A DNA stretch of 64,000 bases from Deltaproteobacteria bacterium (lineage in GTDB: Bacteria > Desulfobacterota > Binatia > DP-6). Made by a program: the position numbers and the translations under genes. The DNA is taken from contig VBKJ01000146.1 of assembly GCA_005879795.1 (NCBI GenBank), positions 1-64,000 on the forward strand. Reading direction: 5' to 3'. Shown here one piece after another: positions 30,233-43,304 of the stretch. Positions within the stretch are counted from its first letter, which is position 1, and each line of letters begins with the position of its first letter. The notes under the pieces were generated by a model that did no database searches, was not told the DNA's origin, and was given only the letters and a program-made list of their open reading frames with translations.

Positions 30233-30481
30233 ATGCCCAAACGCTCCACCTCCTGCAAGCACGAGGGATGCACCCAGCCCGCCGACGGTGGGAAGGGCTA
30301 CTGCGGGCGCCATTACGCCAGGTGGAGACGCGGGGCGCTGCCCAAGGGTCGCTACAAGACGTGCCGCGTGGAAAGCTGTCGCAAGCGGGTCGTCGCGCGC
30401 GGGCGGTGCGAGGAGCACTTCGCGCGTGACTACCCGGGCAAAAGTCCCGCGCGGGCTGCGGAGGGGCAGGCGTCGGGTTGA
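30233..30481 (+). CDS. Small double Cys/His zinc-binding protein
   Basis: 82 aa with two tandem motifs of the form C-x4-C...C-x2-H: CKHEGC with YCGRHY, and CRVESC with RCEEHF. These are probably two zinc sites. The protein is basic between them (WRRGALPKGRYKTC). Similar short proteins are known in myxobacteria and relatives as vegetative-type proteins, but that is recalled rather than tested. ATG 30233, with AAGGAAGG upstream. Binding to nucleic acid is plausible. Downstream 30482-30682 holds a TCGCCC/GGGCGA hairpin and TTGACA at 30627-30632, a possible rpmH promoter element. Confidence 0.65.
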   Translation: MPKRSTSCKHEGCTQPADGGKGYCGRHYARWRRGALPKGRYKTCRVESCRKRVVARGRCEEHFARDYPGKSPARAAEGQASG

Positions 30482-30682
30482 GGCCCGCGGCTCGCCCCCC
30501 CTTGGGCGATCTGAGTGCCCTATCGCCTCCGCCTGACGGCAGGGTCCGTCGTCGCGATGGCGCTGTCCTCCAAGTCATGGTGCCTACCTCGGTTGCTGGC
30601 TTAATGCAGCCAGTACCCCTTCGAAATTGACATTCCTCGAGCGGTGTGTTCGTGTACGTCATCCCGTCGGACGCAGTGAGCG

Positions 30683-30841
30683 ATGAAGAGGACCTTCCAG
30701 CCGAGCAACCGTCGGCGCAAGCGAACGCACGGCTTCCGGGCACGAATGGCGACACCCGGAGGGCGCGGCGTCTTGAAGCGCCGTCGCAGCAAGGGGCGGC
30801 GGCGCCTGACGGTCACGATTCCCCCAAAGCAGCCCGGGTGA
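30683..30841 (+). CDS. rpmH: 50S ribosomal protein L34
   Basis: 52 aa, too short for most ORF filters, but unmistakable: [20 protein letters not shown], then [19 protein letters not shown]. The C-terminal extension ([11 protein letters not shown]) is a few residues longer than the common 44-46. ATG 30683, stop 30839-30841. The rnpA start follows four bases after the stop, the conserved rpmH-rnpA arrangement. Confidence 0.97.
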   Translation: MKRTFQPSNRRRKRTHGFRARMATPGGRGVLKRRRSKGRRRLTVTIPPKQPG

Positions 30842-30844
30842 GCC

Positions 30845-31195
30845 TTGCCCGCCTCGCACAGCTACCCGAAGGCGGCCCGCTTGCGCCGGCGCGCTGAGTT
30901 CCTTGTCGTGCAGCGCGAGGGGCGCCGCCGGCACGGCGAGCACCTGGTGGTCATCCGCCGGGCGACTCCCGGGCCGTGCTCCCGCCTCGGCGTCACGGTG
31001 AGCAAGCGGGTCGGGAACGCGGTGGTCCGTAGCCGCGTCAAGCGGATCCTCCGCGAGGTTTTTCGCGCGCGCCGTGGCGACATCAGGCCGCCGGCCGACG
31101 TGGTGGTCATTGCGAAGCCTGGTGCGGACACCCTCACGTATGCCCAAGCGGCCACCGAGTTCGCGCGAGCCCTCGAGCTCGCCGCCGACGAGTGA
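30845..31195 (+). CDS. rnpA: Ribonuclease P protein component
   Basis: 116 aa. The conserved RNR-type motif is visible as [18 protein letters not shown], with the N-terminal [14 protein letters not shown]. It helps RNase P RNA to mature tRNA 5' ends. TTG start at 30845, directly after rpmH. The 3' end overlaps the yidD reading frame. Confidence 0.94.
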   Translation: MPASHSYPKAARLRRRAEFLVVQREGRRRHGEHLVVIRRATPGPCSRLGVTVSKRVGNAVVRSRVKRILREVFRARRGDIRPPADVVVIAKPGADTLTYAQAATEFARALELAADE

Positions 31196-31436
31196 CAGAC
31201 CTCCCCCGCCGCTGTTCGCGCGGGCGCTGATCACGCTGCTCAAGACGTATCGTCTCGTGCTCGCTCCCTCGTTGCTGGCCACGTGTCGGTTCGCTCCGAG
31301 CTGCTCGGCGTTTGCCATCGGAGCTATCGAGGAGCACGGGGCGCTCCGGGGCGTATGGCTCGCCGCGCGGCGGGTCGCGCGCTGCCAACCATGGCATGAG
31401 GGCGGCTACGACCCGGTCCCTGCGCGGAGAACGTGA
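31140..31436 (+). CDS. yidD: Membrane protein insertion efficiency factor YidD
   Basis: The family core is [39 protein letters not shown] and [13 protein letters not shown], with the three conserved Cys. The only standard start in frame before the core is ATG 31140, inside rnpA (56-bp overlap), adding a proline-rich N-terminus of about 24 residues. Initiation at a non-standard codon nearer the core cannot be excluded. Product about 98 aa. It works with YidC in membrane insertion, whose gene begins four bases later. Confidence 0.88.
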   Translation: MPKRPPSSREPSSSPPTSDRPPPPLFARALITLLKTYRLVLAPSLLATCRFAPSCSAFAIGAIEEHGALRGVWLAARRVARCQPWHEGGYDPVPARRT

Positions 31437-31439
31437 GTC

Positions 31440-33002
31440 GTGGACCAGCGGCGACTCCTGGTCGCGACGGCGATCTCGCTGCTCCTGCTCTTCGCCTATC
31501 AGGAGCTCGTGTTGAGCCGGTACCAGAGGCGGCAAGCTGCCGCCCCGGGACCCGCTGCATCGAAGGCGGTGCCGTCACCCAAGCCAACCCCCCAGCCAAC
31601 CCCCCAGCTCGCCGGCGACCTGGCAGCCGACCCGACGACGGGCCGTTTTGTGAACGTCGAGACCGATGTCCTCCGGGCCGCCATCACTACGATCGGCGCG
31701 CGCGTCGTTCACCTCCAGCTCAAGGGGTATCGGCGCTCCGTGTCCGATGATAGCCCCCTGGATCTCGTGGAGGCGGACCCCGTACTGCCCCTCACGCTTC
31801 AGCTCGGCGCCGGTACGAGCGACGCACGCCTGGTATACCGCCCGTCGCTGACCGACGTGGTGGTCCGTGGGGGCGACGTCGCCGAGGTGGCGCTCACGGC
31901 CGAGTCGCCCGCGGGCATGCAGATAGAGAAGCGGTACCGCTTCACCGGGAACGGCTACCTCTTCAAGTTCGCCGCGACGCTATCGGGCAGCTCGCACCCG
32001 CCGCCCTCGCTCGGGCTCATCGTGACGCCGTTACCCCCCGACAGCCCGACTGCCACTGCGAGCGCCATCGCCCTGGTCGGGGATAGGCTGGTGGAGAAGG
32101 CGCTCAGCAAGACTGCACCGGCCGGCGAAACGCCATTCGAAGCGAGCGCTTGGGCGGGATTTGCCACGCAGTACTTCCTGGCCGTTGCAATGCCGGTGTC
32201 GGGCGCGATGTCCGCCGTACTCGCAGGGGCAGGAACCCTCCCGATCGTCAGGATGGACGCGGAGGTCGTCGGTCGAAGGGCGAAGTTCGCGATGTACGCC
32301 GGGCCGAAGGATCCCGAGGTGCTTGCGCGTGCCGGCCATGACCTGGGGCGCGCCCTCAACTTCGGGAAGTTCTGGTTCGTCGCGATCCCCCTGCTGCACG
32401 CTCTGCGCGCACTTCACCGGGTGACGGGGAACTATGGCGTCGCGATCATCGTGCTCACCGCCCTGGTCAAGGCGGCGACCGCTCCCCTGACCCGGGTGAC
32501 ATTCCGTAACATGCGGGAAATGCAGAAGATTCAACCCCAAATGACCAAGCTTCGAGAGCGCTTCAAGGATGATCAAGTCGCGCTTCAGAAGGAGGTCATG
32601 GAGCTCTACCGCCGGCACCATGTGAATCCGTTTTCCGGCTGCCTGCCGATGGTGCTCCAGCTCCCCATCTTCATTGGGCTCTACACCACCCTCTCGTTGG
32701 CTATCGAACTCCGTCACGCGCCCTTCGCGCTCTGGATCAACGACCTGTCGGCACCCGATCGGCTGGTCGTGGCTGGCGTCGGCGTCCCGGTGCTGACGGC
32801 CCTCATGGGGGCCAGCATGTTCCTGCAGCAGTGGCTCACACCGGCGCAGGGCGATCCCACCCAGCAACGGATGATGATGTTCATGCCACTGGTGTTCACC
32901 TTTATGTTCCTCAAGTTCCCCGCTGGCCTCGTTCTCTACTGGTTGGTGAACAACCTGCTCACCATCGGACAGCAGTACCTCATGTTGCGGTCCATGAAGT
33001 GA
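31440..33002 (+). CDS. yidC: Membrane protein insertase YidC
   Basis: 520 aa of the Gram-negative form: an N-terminal anchor (LLVATAISLLLLFAYQELVL), a Pro-rich linker, a large periplasmic beta domain up to about residue 320, and the five-helix insertase core from about 325 with FGKFWFVAIPLLHAL, GCLPMVLQLPIFIGLYTTL and FLKFPAGLVLYWLVNNLL. The hydrophilic-groove Arg is in ALVKAATAPLTRVTFRNM. GTG start at 31440. Followed by jag after 9 bp. Confidence 0.95.
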   Translation: MDQRRLLVATAISLLLLFAYQELVLSRYQRRQAAAPGPAASKAVPSPKPTPQPTPQLAGDLAADPTTGRFVNVETDVLRAAITTIGARVVHLQLKGYRRSVSDDSPLDLVEADPVLPLTLQLGAGTSDARLVYRPSLTDVVVRGGDVAEVALTAESPAGMQIEKRYRFTGNGYLFKFAATLSGSSHPPPSLGLIVTPLPPDSPTATASAIALVGDRLVEKALSKTAPAGETPFEASAWAGFATQYFLAVAMPVSGAMSAVLAGAGTLPIVRMDAEVVGRRAKFAMYAGPKDPEVLARAGHDLGRALNFGKFWFVAIPLLHALRALHRVTGNYGVAIIVLTALVKAATAPLTRVTFRNMREMQKIQPQMTKLRERFKDDQVALQKEVMELYRRHHVNPFSGCLPMVLQLPIFIGLYTTLSLAIELRHAPFALWINDLSAPDRLVVAGVGVPVLTALMGASMFLQQWLTPAQGDPTQQRMMMFMPLVFTFMFLKFPAGLVLYWLVNNLLTIGQQYLMLRSMK

Positions 33003-33011
33003 GGATACGAC

Positions 33012-33800
33012 ATGGGATCCATCGAAAGCGAAGGGGACACCATCGACCAGGCGATCGAGCGAGCGCTCCGCGCGCTCGATGTCACGCGGGAGCAGGTGCA
33101 GATCGAGATCCTGACTGACGCGACCCGCGGTCTGCTCGGGTTCGGCGGGAGGAAGGCCCGGGTCAGGGCCACGGTGCGGCCGCCGCTGGTCTCCCGGCTC
33201 GAGGGCATGAAGGCCGCCCCTTCCGCGATGGGTTCCCGGGAAACCCCGCCGGGCGCGGCGCACGCTCAGCCGGCAGCGCTCCAACTCGGAGGGACACCCA
33301 CCCACGTCCCGGCCACGGGAGCGTCTCAGCCGGTGAGGCCGTCTGAAGCGTTTCGACGCAAGTGCGAGAGCACCCTCGAGGATATCCTCTCGCGCCTTGG
33401 TATCTCCTGCACCGTCGAGGGGGGACCTGGCCCGGACCCGGAGACTGTCGTGCTCGAGGTGAGTGGCGATAGCGGGGGTCTGCTCATAGGCAGGCGGGGG
33501 CAGACCCTCGACGCTCTCGAGTACATCGTGAATCTGATCGTAGGCCGCCAGGATGGGTCCTCGGGCCGGGTGATGATTGACGTCGAACACTATCGGCGGC
33601 GGAGATCCGAGCATCTGACCGAGCTGGCGCGGCGGCTCGCCGAGAAAGCGAAGCAGATGGGGCGGCCCATCACGCTCAGCCCGATGAGCGCCAGGGAGCG
33701 ACGCGTGGTGCATCTATGCGGAGGTCCTTCCACCCGAAGCCAGGGGCGAGCTGAGCCGAGGTCTCATCCGCTGCCCGGCCCCATGGGTTGGCGGCCATGA
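33012..33800 (+). CDS. jag: Jag/SpoIIIJ-associated RNA-binding protein (KH-R3H), altered C-terminus
   Basis: 262 aa. Jag_N domain (GDTIDQAIERALRALDV...GLLGFGGRKARV), a linker, the KH domain with GGLLIGRRGQTLDALEYIVN, and the start of R3H (PMSARERRVVHL). After VVHL the expected R3H end (ALRDDP..RRVVI-like) is not there; instead the frame continues as CGGPSTRSQGRAEPRSHP. A neighbouring frame from there reads EVLPPEARGELSRGL, so a frameshift or deletion near 33713 is possible. Jag binds RNA and helps wall/division control in some bacteria. Confidence 0.9.
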   Translation: MGSIESEGDTIDQAIERALRALDVTREQVQIEILTDATRGLLGFGGRKARVRATVRPPLVSRLEGMKAAPSAMGSRETPPGAAHAQPAALQLGGTPTHVPATGASQPVRPSEAFRRKCESTLEDILSRLGISCTVEGGPGPDPETVVLEVSGDSGGLLIGRRGQTLDALEYIVNLIVGRQDGSSGRVMIDVEHYRRRRSEHLTELARRLAEKAKQMGRPITLSPMSARERRVVHLCGGPSTRSQGRAEPRSHPLPGPMGWRP

Positions 33801-34453
33801 CGCCCGTGGAGGCCCGCTTCGTGACCGCTGCGGCGCGGAAGCTCGGCGTCGGCGTGGGCGGTGACGCGCTCGACCGCCTTGGCCGCTTTCTCGAGATCCT
33901 CGGCGTGTGGAACCGCCGCATTCACCTGACGGGCATCCGCGACCGCGCGAGTCTGATACGGGACCATACGATCGATTCGCTCGCGCCCGCCCCGCATATC
34001 CCGAGGACGGGGCTCACCGTCGACGTAGGGAGCGGCGCGGGTTTCCCGGGAATCGTGCTGGGGTGCCTCCGCCCCGACTTGGAGATCGTCCTCATCGAGT
34101 CCCGTCGCCGGCGCGCGAGCTTCCTGCGCGAGGCGATTCGCGTGATCCCGCTTACTGCCGTCCGTGCCGTGGAGATGCGAGCCGAGGAGGCGGCGATCGA
34201 TTCCGAGCTGGCGGGTCGCGCCAGGGTGGCGATCGCGCGGGGGCTCCGGCTCGACGTCTTCCTCGGCTTGGCGGTGCCGCTCCTCACACCCCACGGCACG
34301 GCGATCGCCATGCAGACGCCGCGCACGTCACGGCTCGCTCCCGTGCTGGCAGCCTCGCATGGTCTTCGTCTTGCGGCGAGGCACGACTATTCCCTTCCTG
34401 GAGGAGCTGCGCGTAGCCTGCTGCTCTTCGACCGAGGCCGACCAGTTCCATAG
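33797..34453 (+). CDS. rsmG: 16S rRNA (guanine-N7)-methyltransferase RsmG
   Basis: 218 aa, modifies G527 of 16S rRNA. SAM-binding motif LTVDVGSGAGFPGIVLG (about residues 73-89), upstream WNRRIHLTGIRD and DHTIDSL typical of RsmG/GidB. ATG 33797 overlaps the jag stop (ATGA); a TTG at 33788 is also open. mnmE and mnmG, which usually precede it, are absent here. Confidence 0.93.
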   Translation: MTPVEARFVTAAARKLGVGVGGDALDRLGRFLEILGVWNRRIHLTGIRDRASLIRDHTIDSLAPAPHIPRTGLTVDVGSGAGFPGIVLGCLRPDLEIVLIESRRRRASFLREAIRVIPLTAVRAVEMRAEEAAIDSELAGRARVAIARGLRLDVFLGLAVPLLTPHGTAIAMQTPRTSRLAPVLAASHGLRLAARHDYSLPGGAARSLLLFDRGRPVP

Positions 34454-34532
34454 CGACCGCTCATGTGCTAGGGAGGCAAACGTGGCGTGGGGGCGGGGTC
34501 GCTTCCGCTCCGTCGACGGGTGGAGCTGGGTG

Positions 34533-35327
34533 ATGGGCCGGGTGATCGCGGTGGCGAATCAGAAGGGCGGGGTGGGGAAGACCACCACGGCCATCAATCT
34601 GGCGGCGGCCTTGGCGCTCCAGGGCCACGCCACCCTTCTCCTCGACCTCGATCCTCAAGGTAGCGCTACGACGGGTGTCGGCGCTCGTCCCGCCGAGGGC
34701 GCCGACACGGTCTACGAGGCGCTCCTCGGCGGTCGGACGCTGGCGGAGATCGTGCGACCGACCGGCATCGAGCAGCTCCACGTCGCGCCAGCGACGCGCG
34801 ACCTGGTGGGTGCCGAGATCGAGCTGGTCAGCCAGCTGGCCCGCGAGAATCGACTGAACGATGCCCTCATGAGCGTACGCACTCGCTACGACTTCATCTT
34901 GATAGACTGCCCGCCGTCGCTCACCTTGCTCACCGTGAACGCGCTACGCGCGGCGGATAGCGTCCTGGTCCCACTGCAGTGCGAGTATTACGCCCTGGAA
35001 GGACTCACGGCACTCCTCGATACGGTGGGCCGCGTGCGCGACGCCTTAAACCCGGCTCTGGCGCTGGAGGGCCTGCTGCTCACCATGTTCGACGGGCGCA
35101 ACAGCCTGGCTCGGCAGGTCCAGGATGAGGTCCGCGCCCATTTCGGGGACCAGGTGTTCCGTACGGTCATCCCTCGCAACGTGCGCGTCTCGGAGAGTCC
35201 GAGCCACGGCATCCCGGTGCTCCTCTACGATCCCAGTTCGCGCGGGGCTGCGGCCTACCGCGCGCTGGCGCGCGAGATCGCGGCGCCCGCGCTGCCCGAG
35301 CCCGTGCAACGCGACGCCGAGGCGTGA
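34533..35327 (+). CDS. parA: Chromosome-partitioning ATPase ParA (Soj)
   Basis: 264 aa. Deviant Walker A ANQKGGVGKTTTAINLAAAL begins at residue 8, DLDPQGSATTG and the Walker B IDCPPSLTLLTVNAL follow. No N-terminal HTH, so this is the chromosomal Soj type that binds DNA non-specifically. ATG 34533 gives the usual N-terminus. It moves ParB-parS complexes; parB is 32 bp downstream. Confidence 0.96.
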   Translation: MGRVIAVANQKGGVGKTTTAINLAAALALQGHATLLLDLDPQGSATTGVGARPAEGADTVYEALLGGRTLAEIVRPTGIEQLHVAPATRDLVGAEIELVSQLARENRLNDALMSVRTRYDFILIDCPPSLTLLTVNALRAADSVLVPLQCEYYALEGLTALLDTVGRVRDALNPALALEGLLLTMFDGRNSLARQVQDEVRAHFGDQVFRTVIPRNVRVSESPSHGIPVLLYDPSSRGAAAYRALAREIAAPALPEPVQRDAEA

Positions 35328-35359
35328 CCATGCCCCCCGACTTTAGAGAGAAAACCTGA

Positions 35360-36238
35360 ATGGAGAGCGGGGTGCGGAAGGCACTGGGGAAGGGTCTGGA
35401 GGCGCTCTTTCCGGCGCCGGAGGAACGGCGGGCAGCCGCAGCGGCGCCGGGCGAGCTTGCGGTGCCGGTCCACGAGATCGTGCCCAACCCCGAGCAGCCG
35501 CGGCGCCACTTCGACGACGAGGCGCTCGGCCTGCTCGCCGACTCGATCCGCCGCCACGGGCTGCTCCAGCCGCTGGTCGTGCGCCGCATCGCGGGCCGCT
35601 ACGAGCTGATCGCCGGGGAGCGGCGGCTGCGGGCGGCGCGGCGCGCCGGGCTCGAGCGGGTGCCGGTGATCGTGCGCGAGGCGCGGGTCGAGGACCGGCT
35701 GGAGCTGGCGCTGATCGAGAACGTGCAGCGCGAGAACCTGACCCCGCTGGAGGAGGCGGAGGCGTACCGCCACCTGATCGATACGCACGGGCTCACGCAG
35801 GAGGATATCGCGGCGCGGGTGGGGAAGAGCCGGCCGGCGATCACGAACACGCTCCGGCTGCTGGGGCTCCCGGACGCGGTGAAGGCGCAGCTCGAGAGCG
35901 GGGAGCTGACGGCGGGGCACGCGCGCGCCGTGCTCGCCATCGAGGGGGTGACGGAGCAGGTGAGCTTCGGGCGCGAGATCGTCACGCGCCGCCTGACCAA
36001 GAGCGCGGCGGAGGACCTGGCAGCCACCCGGCGGCAGCGTGTGGGAAGGCGCCCGGTCGGGGGCCCGCCCACCGACCTCCATCTGCGGGAACTCGCCGAA
36101 GAGCTCACGCGGGGTTTCGGCACGCGCGTGCGGATCACCCGTCACGCGCGTGGGGGCTCGATCGAGATCGAGTTCTACTCCGACGCCGAGCTCGACGGCC
36201 TCGTCGACCGTCTCCGGCAGGCTCTGCCGCGCGCTTGA
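35360..36238 (+). CDS. parB: Chromosome-partitioning protein ParB
   Basis: 292 aa. Begins with KALGKGLEALFP (the ParA-activating N-terminus missing from the other ParB), then NPEQPRRHFDDEAL, the CTP-binding GERRLRAAR, LIENVQRENLTPLEEAEAY, HTH at GLTQEDIAARVGKSRPAITN and a C-terminal dimerisation helix region with ARGGSIEIEF. Pairs with parA upstream. No parS site (TGTTTCACGTGAAACA) was noticed by eye. Confidence 0.96.
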   Translation: MESGVRKALGKGLEALFPAPEERRAAAAAPGELAVPVHEIVPNPEQPRRHFDDEALGLLADSIRRHGLLQPLVVRRIAGRYELIAGERRLRAARRAGLERVPVIVREARVEDRLELALIENVQRENLTPLEEAEAYRHLIDTHGLTQEDIAARVGKSRPAITNTLRLLGLPDAVKAQLESGELTAGHARAVLAIEGVTEQVSFGREIVTRRLTKSAAEDLAATRRQRVGRRPVGGPPTDLHLRELAEELTRGFGTRVRITRHARGGSIEIEFYSDAELDGLVDRLRQALPRA

Positions 36239-36341
36239 CTGCTTTGACACTGTCGGGGAACCGGTGCTAGAAGCGGCCCCGTTTTCTCGGGAGCCGACCA
36301 GCACGGCCGCCGGGCAAGGCCCGCGGCGCCTCGGAGTTTCA

Positions 36342-36905
36342 ATGGCGCTATTCGGGAAGGATCGGGAGCGGAGCGATCGGCCGCGGGGATTCGATCCCGA
36401 GGCTGCGCCGGTGCCGCGCCGGGATCCTGCGCCACGGGAGGGGGAGATGTTCGAGCGCGACAAGGCTCAGGTGGACGAGACCGGCGGCACGAGTGCGTTC
36501 CTCGGTAAGGGCAGTCGGGTCGCCGGCAAGCTCGCCTTCGAGGGTACGGTCCGCATCGAGGGTCAGGTAGAGGGCGAGGTCACCGTGCAGGACGCACTCA
36601 CCATCGGCGAGGGCGCGGTCGTCAACGCGCACATCACCGGGACCACGGTCGTGGTGCACGGCAAGGTGACGGGCGACATCACGGCGCGTAAACGCCTGGA
36701 GATCCGGGCGCCGGGCAAGGTCTTCGGCAACATCTCGACGCCGAGCCTCGTCATTCAGGAGGGCGTCATCTTCGAGGGGCAGTGCACGATGTCCGGCACG
36801 GAGGCCGCTCGAGTCGAAAGGGATCGAAAGGTCGCTTTCTTCCCCAAGGACGAGCGGCCGCAGGACGTCGCCGCGGTCAGGCTGCACTCCGAGCTCGCCA
36901 AGTAG
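36342..36905 (+). CDS. Bactofilin
   Basis: 187-aa polymer-forming cytoskeletal protein. The bactofilin beta-helix is seen at residues about 50-150 as alternating short repeats (FLGKGSRVAGKLAFEGTVRIEGQVEGEVTVQDAL given here in parts), with GTTVVVHGKVTGDITARKRLEI. N- and C-terminal tails are charged and unfolded-looking. ATG 36342 with CGGAG upstream. Downstream of parAB on the same strand, as in myxobacteria where bactofilins scaffold ParABS. Confidence 0.9.
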   Translation: MALFGKDRERSDRPRGFDPEAAPVPRRDPAPREGEMFERDKAQVDETGGTSAFLGKGSRVAGKLAFEGTVRIEGQVEGEVTVQDALTIGEGAVVNAHITGTTVVVHGKVTGDITARKRLEIRAPGKVFGNISTPSLVIQEGVIFEGQCTMSGTEAARVERDRKVAFFPKDERPQDVAAVRLHSELAK

Positions 36906-36980
36906 CCGCAGCTCGGGCCCCCTCGCTGGAATTACCGCGACGCGTCGGGTAGTTATGGCGGGTCGTAGCCGGACCGCGCG

Positions 36981-37403
36981 ATGAGTATCGACCATACGCT
37001 CCTGGTTCAGATCGCGATCTTCGTGGTGCTCTGGCTCGTCCTCAAGCGCCTGTGGTTCGACCCCGCCTTGCGCCTCATCCGCGAGCGCACGGCTCGCTCG
37101 GAGGGGGCCGTGAAGGAGGCCCGTGCGATCCAGGCGGAGGCCGAGCGCCTGCGGGCCGAGCATGCGGCGGCGCTCGACCAGGCGAAGATCGAGGCGCAGC
37201 GGGAGATGCAGGAGATGGTGCGCCAGGCGGAGGCGGAGCAACAGCGGCTGATCACCGAGGCGCGTGCGGACGCGCAGCGGACGCTCACCGACGTCCGTGT
37301 GCAGGTCGACGAGGAGGTGGAGCGCGCTCGCCTCGGGCTGCGCGACTCCGCGAGCGAGATCGCCCGCGTCGTGGCCGAGAAGATCCTGGGGCGCACCGCA
37401 TGA
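36981..37403 (+). CDS. atpF: ATP synthase F0 subunit b' (b-type)
   Basis: 140 aa with one N-terminal membrane helix (LLVQIAIFVVLWLVLKRLWF) and a long charged coiled coil (AEAERLRAEHAAALDQ...). It forms the peripheral stator. It is the first of two b-like genes, so b and b' probably form a heterodimer. ATG 36981. The next gene overlaps its stop by four bases. Confidence 0.88.
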   Translation: MSIDHTLLVQIAIFVVLWLVLKRLWFDPALRLIRERTARSEGAVKEARAIQAEAERLRAEHAAALDQAKIEAQREMQEMVRQAEAEQQRLITEARADAQRTLTDVRVQVDEEVERARLGLRDSASEIARVVAEKILGRTA

Positions 37404-37903
37404 ACGAGCACGCGGCGCATCAGGCGGCGGTCGGCCAGCTCCTCTGGCCGGCCCTCAACTTCGTCATCTTCGTCGCGGTTATCGCGCGCGTCGGGCGCGG
37501 TCCCGCGGTCGAGTACTTCCGCGCCCGTACGGCGCGCCTGCGCGCGGCGCTGCAGGCGGGGGCTCGGGCCCGCGCCGAGGCGGAGGCGCTGCGCGCCGCG
37601 ATCGCGCGGGACGTCGAGAACCTGCCGGCGCTGCGCGCCCAGCTCCGGGCGGACCTGAGGGCCACCGCGGAGCAGCAGTGCGAGGCGCTCCGCACGCTCG
37701 GGCGTGCGGCCGCGGAGCGTATTCGCACCGATGCCCGCCTGCTGGCCGCGCACGAGTTCGCCCTGGCCCGGGCGGCGCTGCGTTCCGAGGTGATCGAGGA
37801 GGCGGTGCGGCAGGCTACGGCGCTCGTCCGCCGGGCGATCCGGCCCGAGGATCAGCAGCGGTTCGTGCGCGAGTTCGTCGCCGGCGTCGGAGCGCCGGCG
37901 TGA
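37400..37903 (+). CDS. atpF: ATP synthase F0 subunit b
   Basis: 167 aa. N-terminal membrane segment LLWPALNFVIFVAVIARV with the P-A-L-N pattern typical of subunit b, then an Ala/Arg-rich coiled coil. The ATG at 37400 overlaps the upstream stop (ATGA) and atpH starts as GTGA over its own stop. Second stator subunit beside the b' gene. Confidence 0.88.
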   Translation: MNEHAAHQAAVGQLLWPALNFVIFVAVIARVGRGPAVEYFRARTARLRAALQAGARARAEAEALRAAIARDVENLPALRAQLRADLRATAEQQCEALRTLGRAAAERIRTDARLLAAHEFALARAALRSEVIEEAVRQATALVRRAIRPEDQQRFVREFVAGVGAPA

Positions 37904-38445
37904 CGGGCCGCCTCGCCAAGCGCTACGCGCGCGCGTTGCTCACCCTCGCCCGCGAGGTGGGGGCGCTCGAGGCGATGGGCGAGGAGCTCAATCGGGCGGC
38001 CGCCACTTTCGACGAGCCGCGGCTAGGCCCCGTCGTGCTGAGCCCCGCGATCGACGCCCGAGCGCGGCTGCGGACCGCCACGGGGGTCGCGGACGCGCTC
38101 GGGCTCTCGCCGATGGTCCGCAACCTGATCGGGCTGCTCGCGGAGCGGGACCGGCTGGCGATCCTCCCGGACCTCGCGCGCTGGTTCGAGGCCCTGCTCG
38201 ACGACGAGCTCGGGCGCGTGCGCATCGCGATCCGCTCGGCGACGCCGCTCAGCGCCGGCGAGCGAACCGAGCTCATCGAGCTCGCGCGCCGCCTGACGGG
38301 CCGGCGAGATATCCTTGCCGCCACCAATCTCGACCCAGAGCTGCTCGGGGGTGTGGTGCTCGACATCGGCGGGACGGTCTACGATGGGAGCCTGAGGACC
38401 CAGCTCGCTCGCCTGACGAAGGAGATGGCCGTGGGCGGCGGCTAG
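37900..38445 (+). CDS. atpH: ATP synthase F1 subunit delta
   Basis: 181 aa, typical delta length. It begins [16 protein letters not shown] and ends with the [21 protein letters not shown] block conserved in delta/OSCP. It joins the stator to the top of F1. GTG 37900 overlaps the atpF stop. Confidence 0.94.
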   Translation: MTGRLAKRYARALLTLAREVGALEAMGEELNRAAATFDEPRLGPVVLSPAIDARARLRTATGVADALGLSPMVRNLIGLLAERDRLAILPDLARWFEALLDDELGRVRIAIRSATPLSAGERTELIELARRLTGRRDILAATNLDPELLGGVVLDIGGTVYDGSLRTQLARLTKEMAVGGG

Positions 38446-38470
38446 CCGCCGGCCCGGGGGGAACACAGCG

Positions 38471-42542
<4,072 letters not shown>

Positions 42543-42557
42543 GGTTCGGCGTCGAAC

Positions 42558-43304
42558 GTGGGTAAGCTCGAGGGCAGGACCGCGCTCGTGACCGGCGGCG
42601 GCCGGGGCATCGGACGCGGCATCGTGCTCGAGTTCGCGCGCGAGGGCGCGGACCTGGCGATCAACTATCGGCGTGACCGCGAAGCCGCGGAGGCCACCGC
42701 GGCCGAGGTGCGCGCCCTCGGGCGGCGAGCGGTGGTGGTCCAGGCCGACGTTGGCGAGGGGCAGGCGGTCGAGGCCATGGTGGCCCAGGCGGTTGCGTTC
42801 CTGGGTGGGCTCGACGTCGCGGTCGCGAACTCCGGAGTCGCGGCGCGAGTGGCGACGATCGCGAAGACCGATCCGGCCGAGTGGCGCCGCGTGCTCACGA
42901 CGGACCTCGACGGCGCCTTCTGGACGGCGCGCGCGGCGATCCCGCACGTCGTCGCGCGGAAGGGTGTCTTCCTCTTCATCTCCTCGATCGGCGCCGACGC
43001 GGCCCAAGCGGGCGGCGCGCCCTATCACGTCGCCAAGGCCGGGGTGAACGCCCTCGCCAAGGTGCTCGCCAAGGAGGTCGCGAGCGCCGGGGTGCGGGTG
43101 AACGTCATCGCGCCGGGCCTGGTACGTTCGGAGATGGGCGAGCGCCTGATCCGCTTCCACGGGGACGCGGTGCTCCAGACCATCCCGCTCGGCCGCGCGG
43201 GCGCGCCGGCCGACATCGGGCGGGCCGCCGTCTTCCTCGCCTCCGACGACGCCGCGTGGATCACGGGCAAGGTGCTGCGCGTCGACGGCGGCGCGTGGAT
43301 GTGA
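42558..43304 (+). CDS. Short-chain dehydrogenase/reductase (FabG-like)
   Basis: 248-aa SDR. TGGGRGIGRG cofactor loop, VANSG (N-A-G-like) motif, Ser in FISSIGADA and Y-x3-K in YHVAKAG form the catalytic set; the C-terminal WITGKVLRVDGG is typical of 3-oxoacyl-ACP reductase-like members. The residues after the loop (NYRRDRE) favour NADPH. GTG start 15 bp after atpC; it may read through from the atp cluster, though its role is unrelated. Confidence 0.88.
   Translation: MGKLEGRTALVTGGGRGIGRGIVLEFAREGADLAINYRRDREAAEATAAEVRALGRRAVVVQADVGEGQAVEAMVAQAVAFLGGLDVAVANSGVAARVATIAKTDPAEWRRVLTTDLDGAFWTARAAIPHVVARKGVFLFISSIGADAAQAGGAPYHVAKAGVNALAKVLAKEVASAGVRVNVIAPGLVRSEMGERLIRFHGDAVLQTIPLGRAGAPADIGRAAVFLASDDAAWITGKVLRVDGGAWM

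Noticed and set aside
34454-36980. parS site search near parAB
   Set aside because: No sequence close to TGTTTCACGTGAAACA was noticed by eye; an exact scan is needed, so none is reported.
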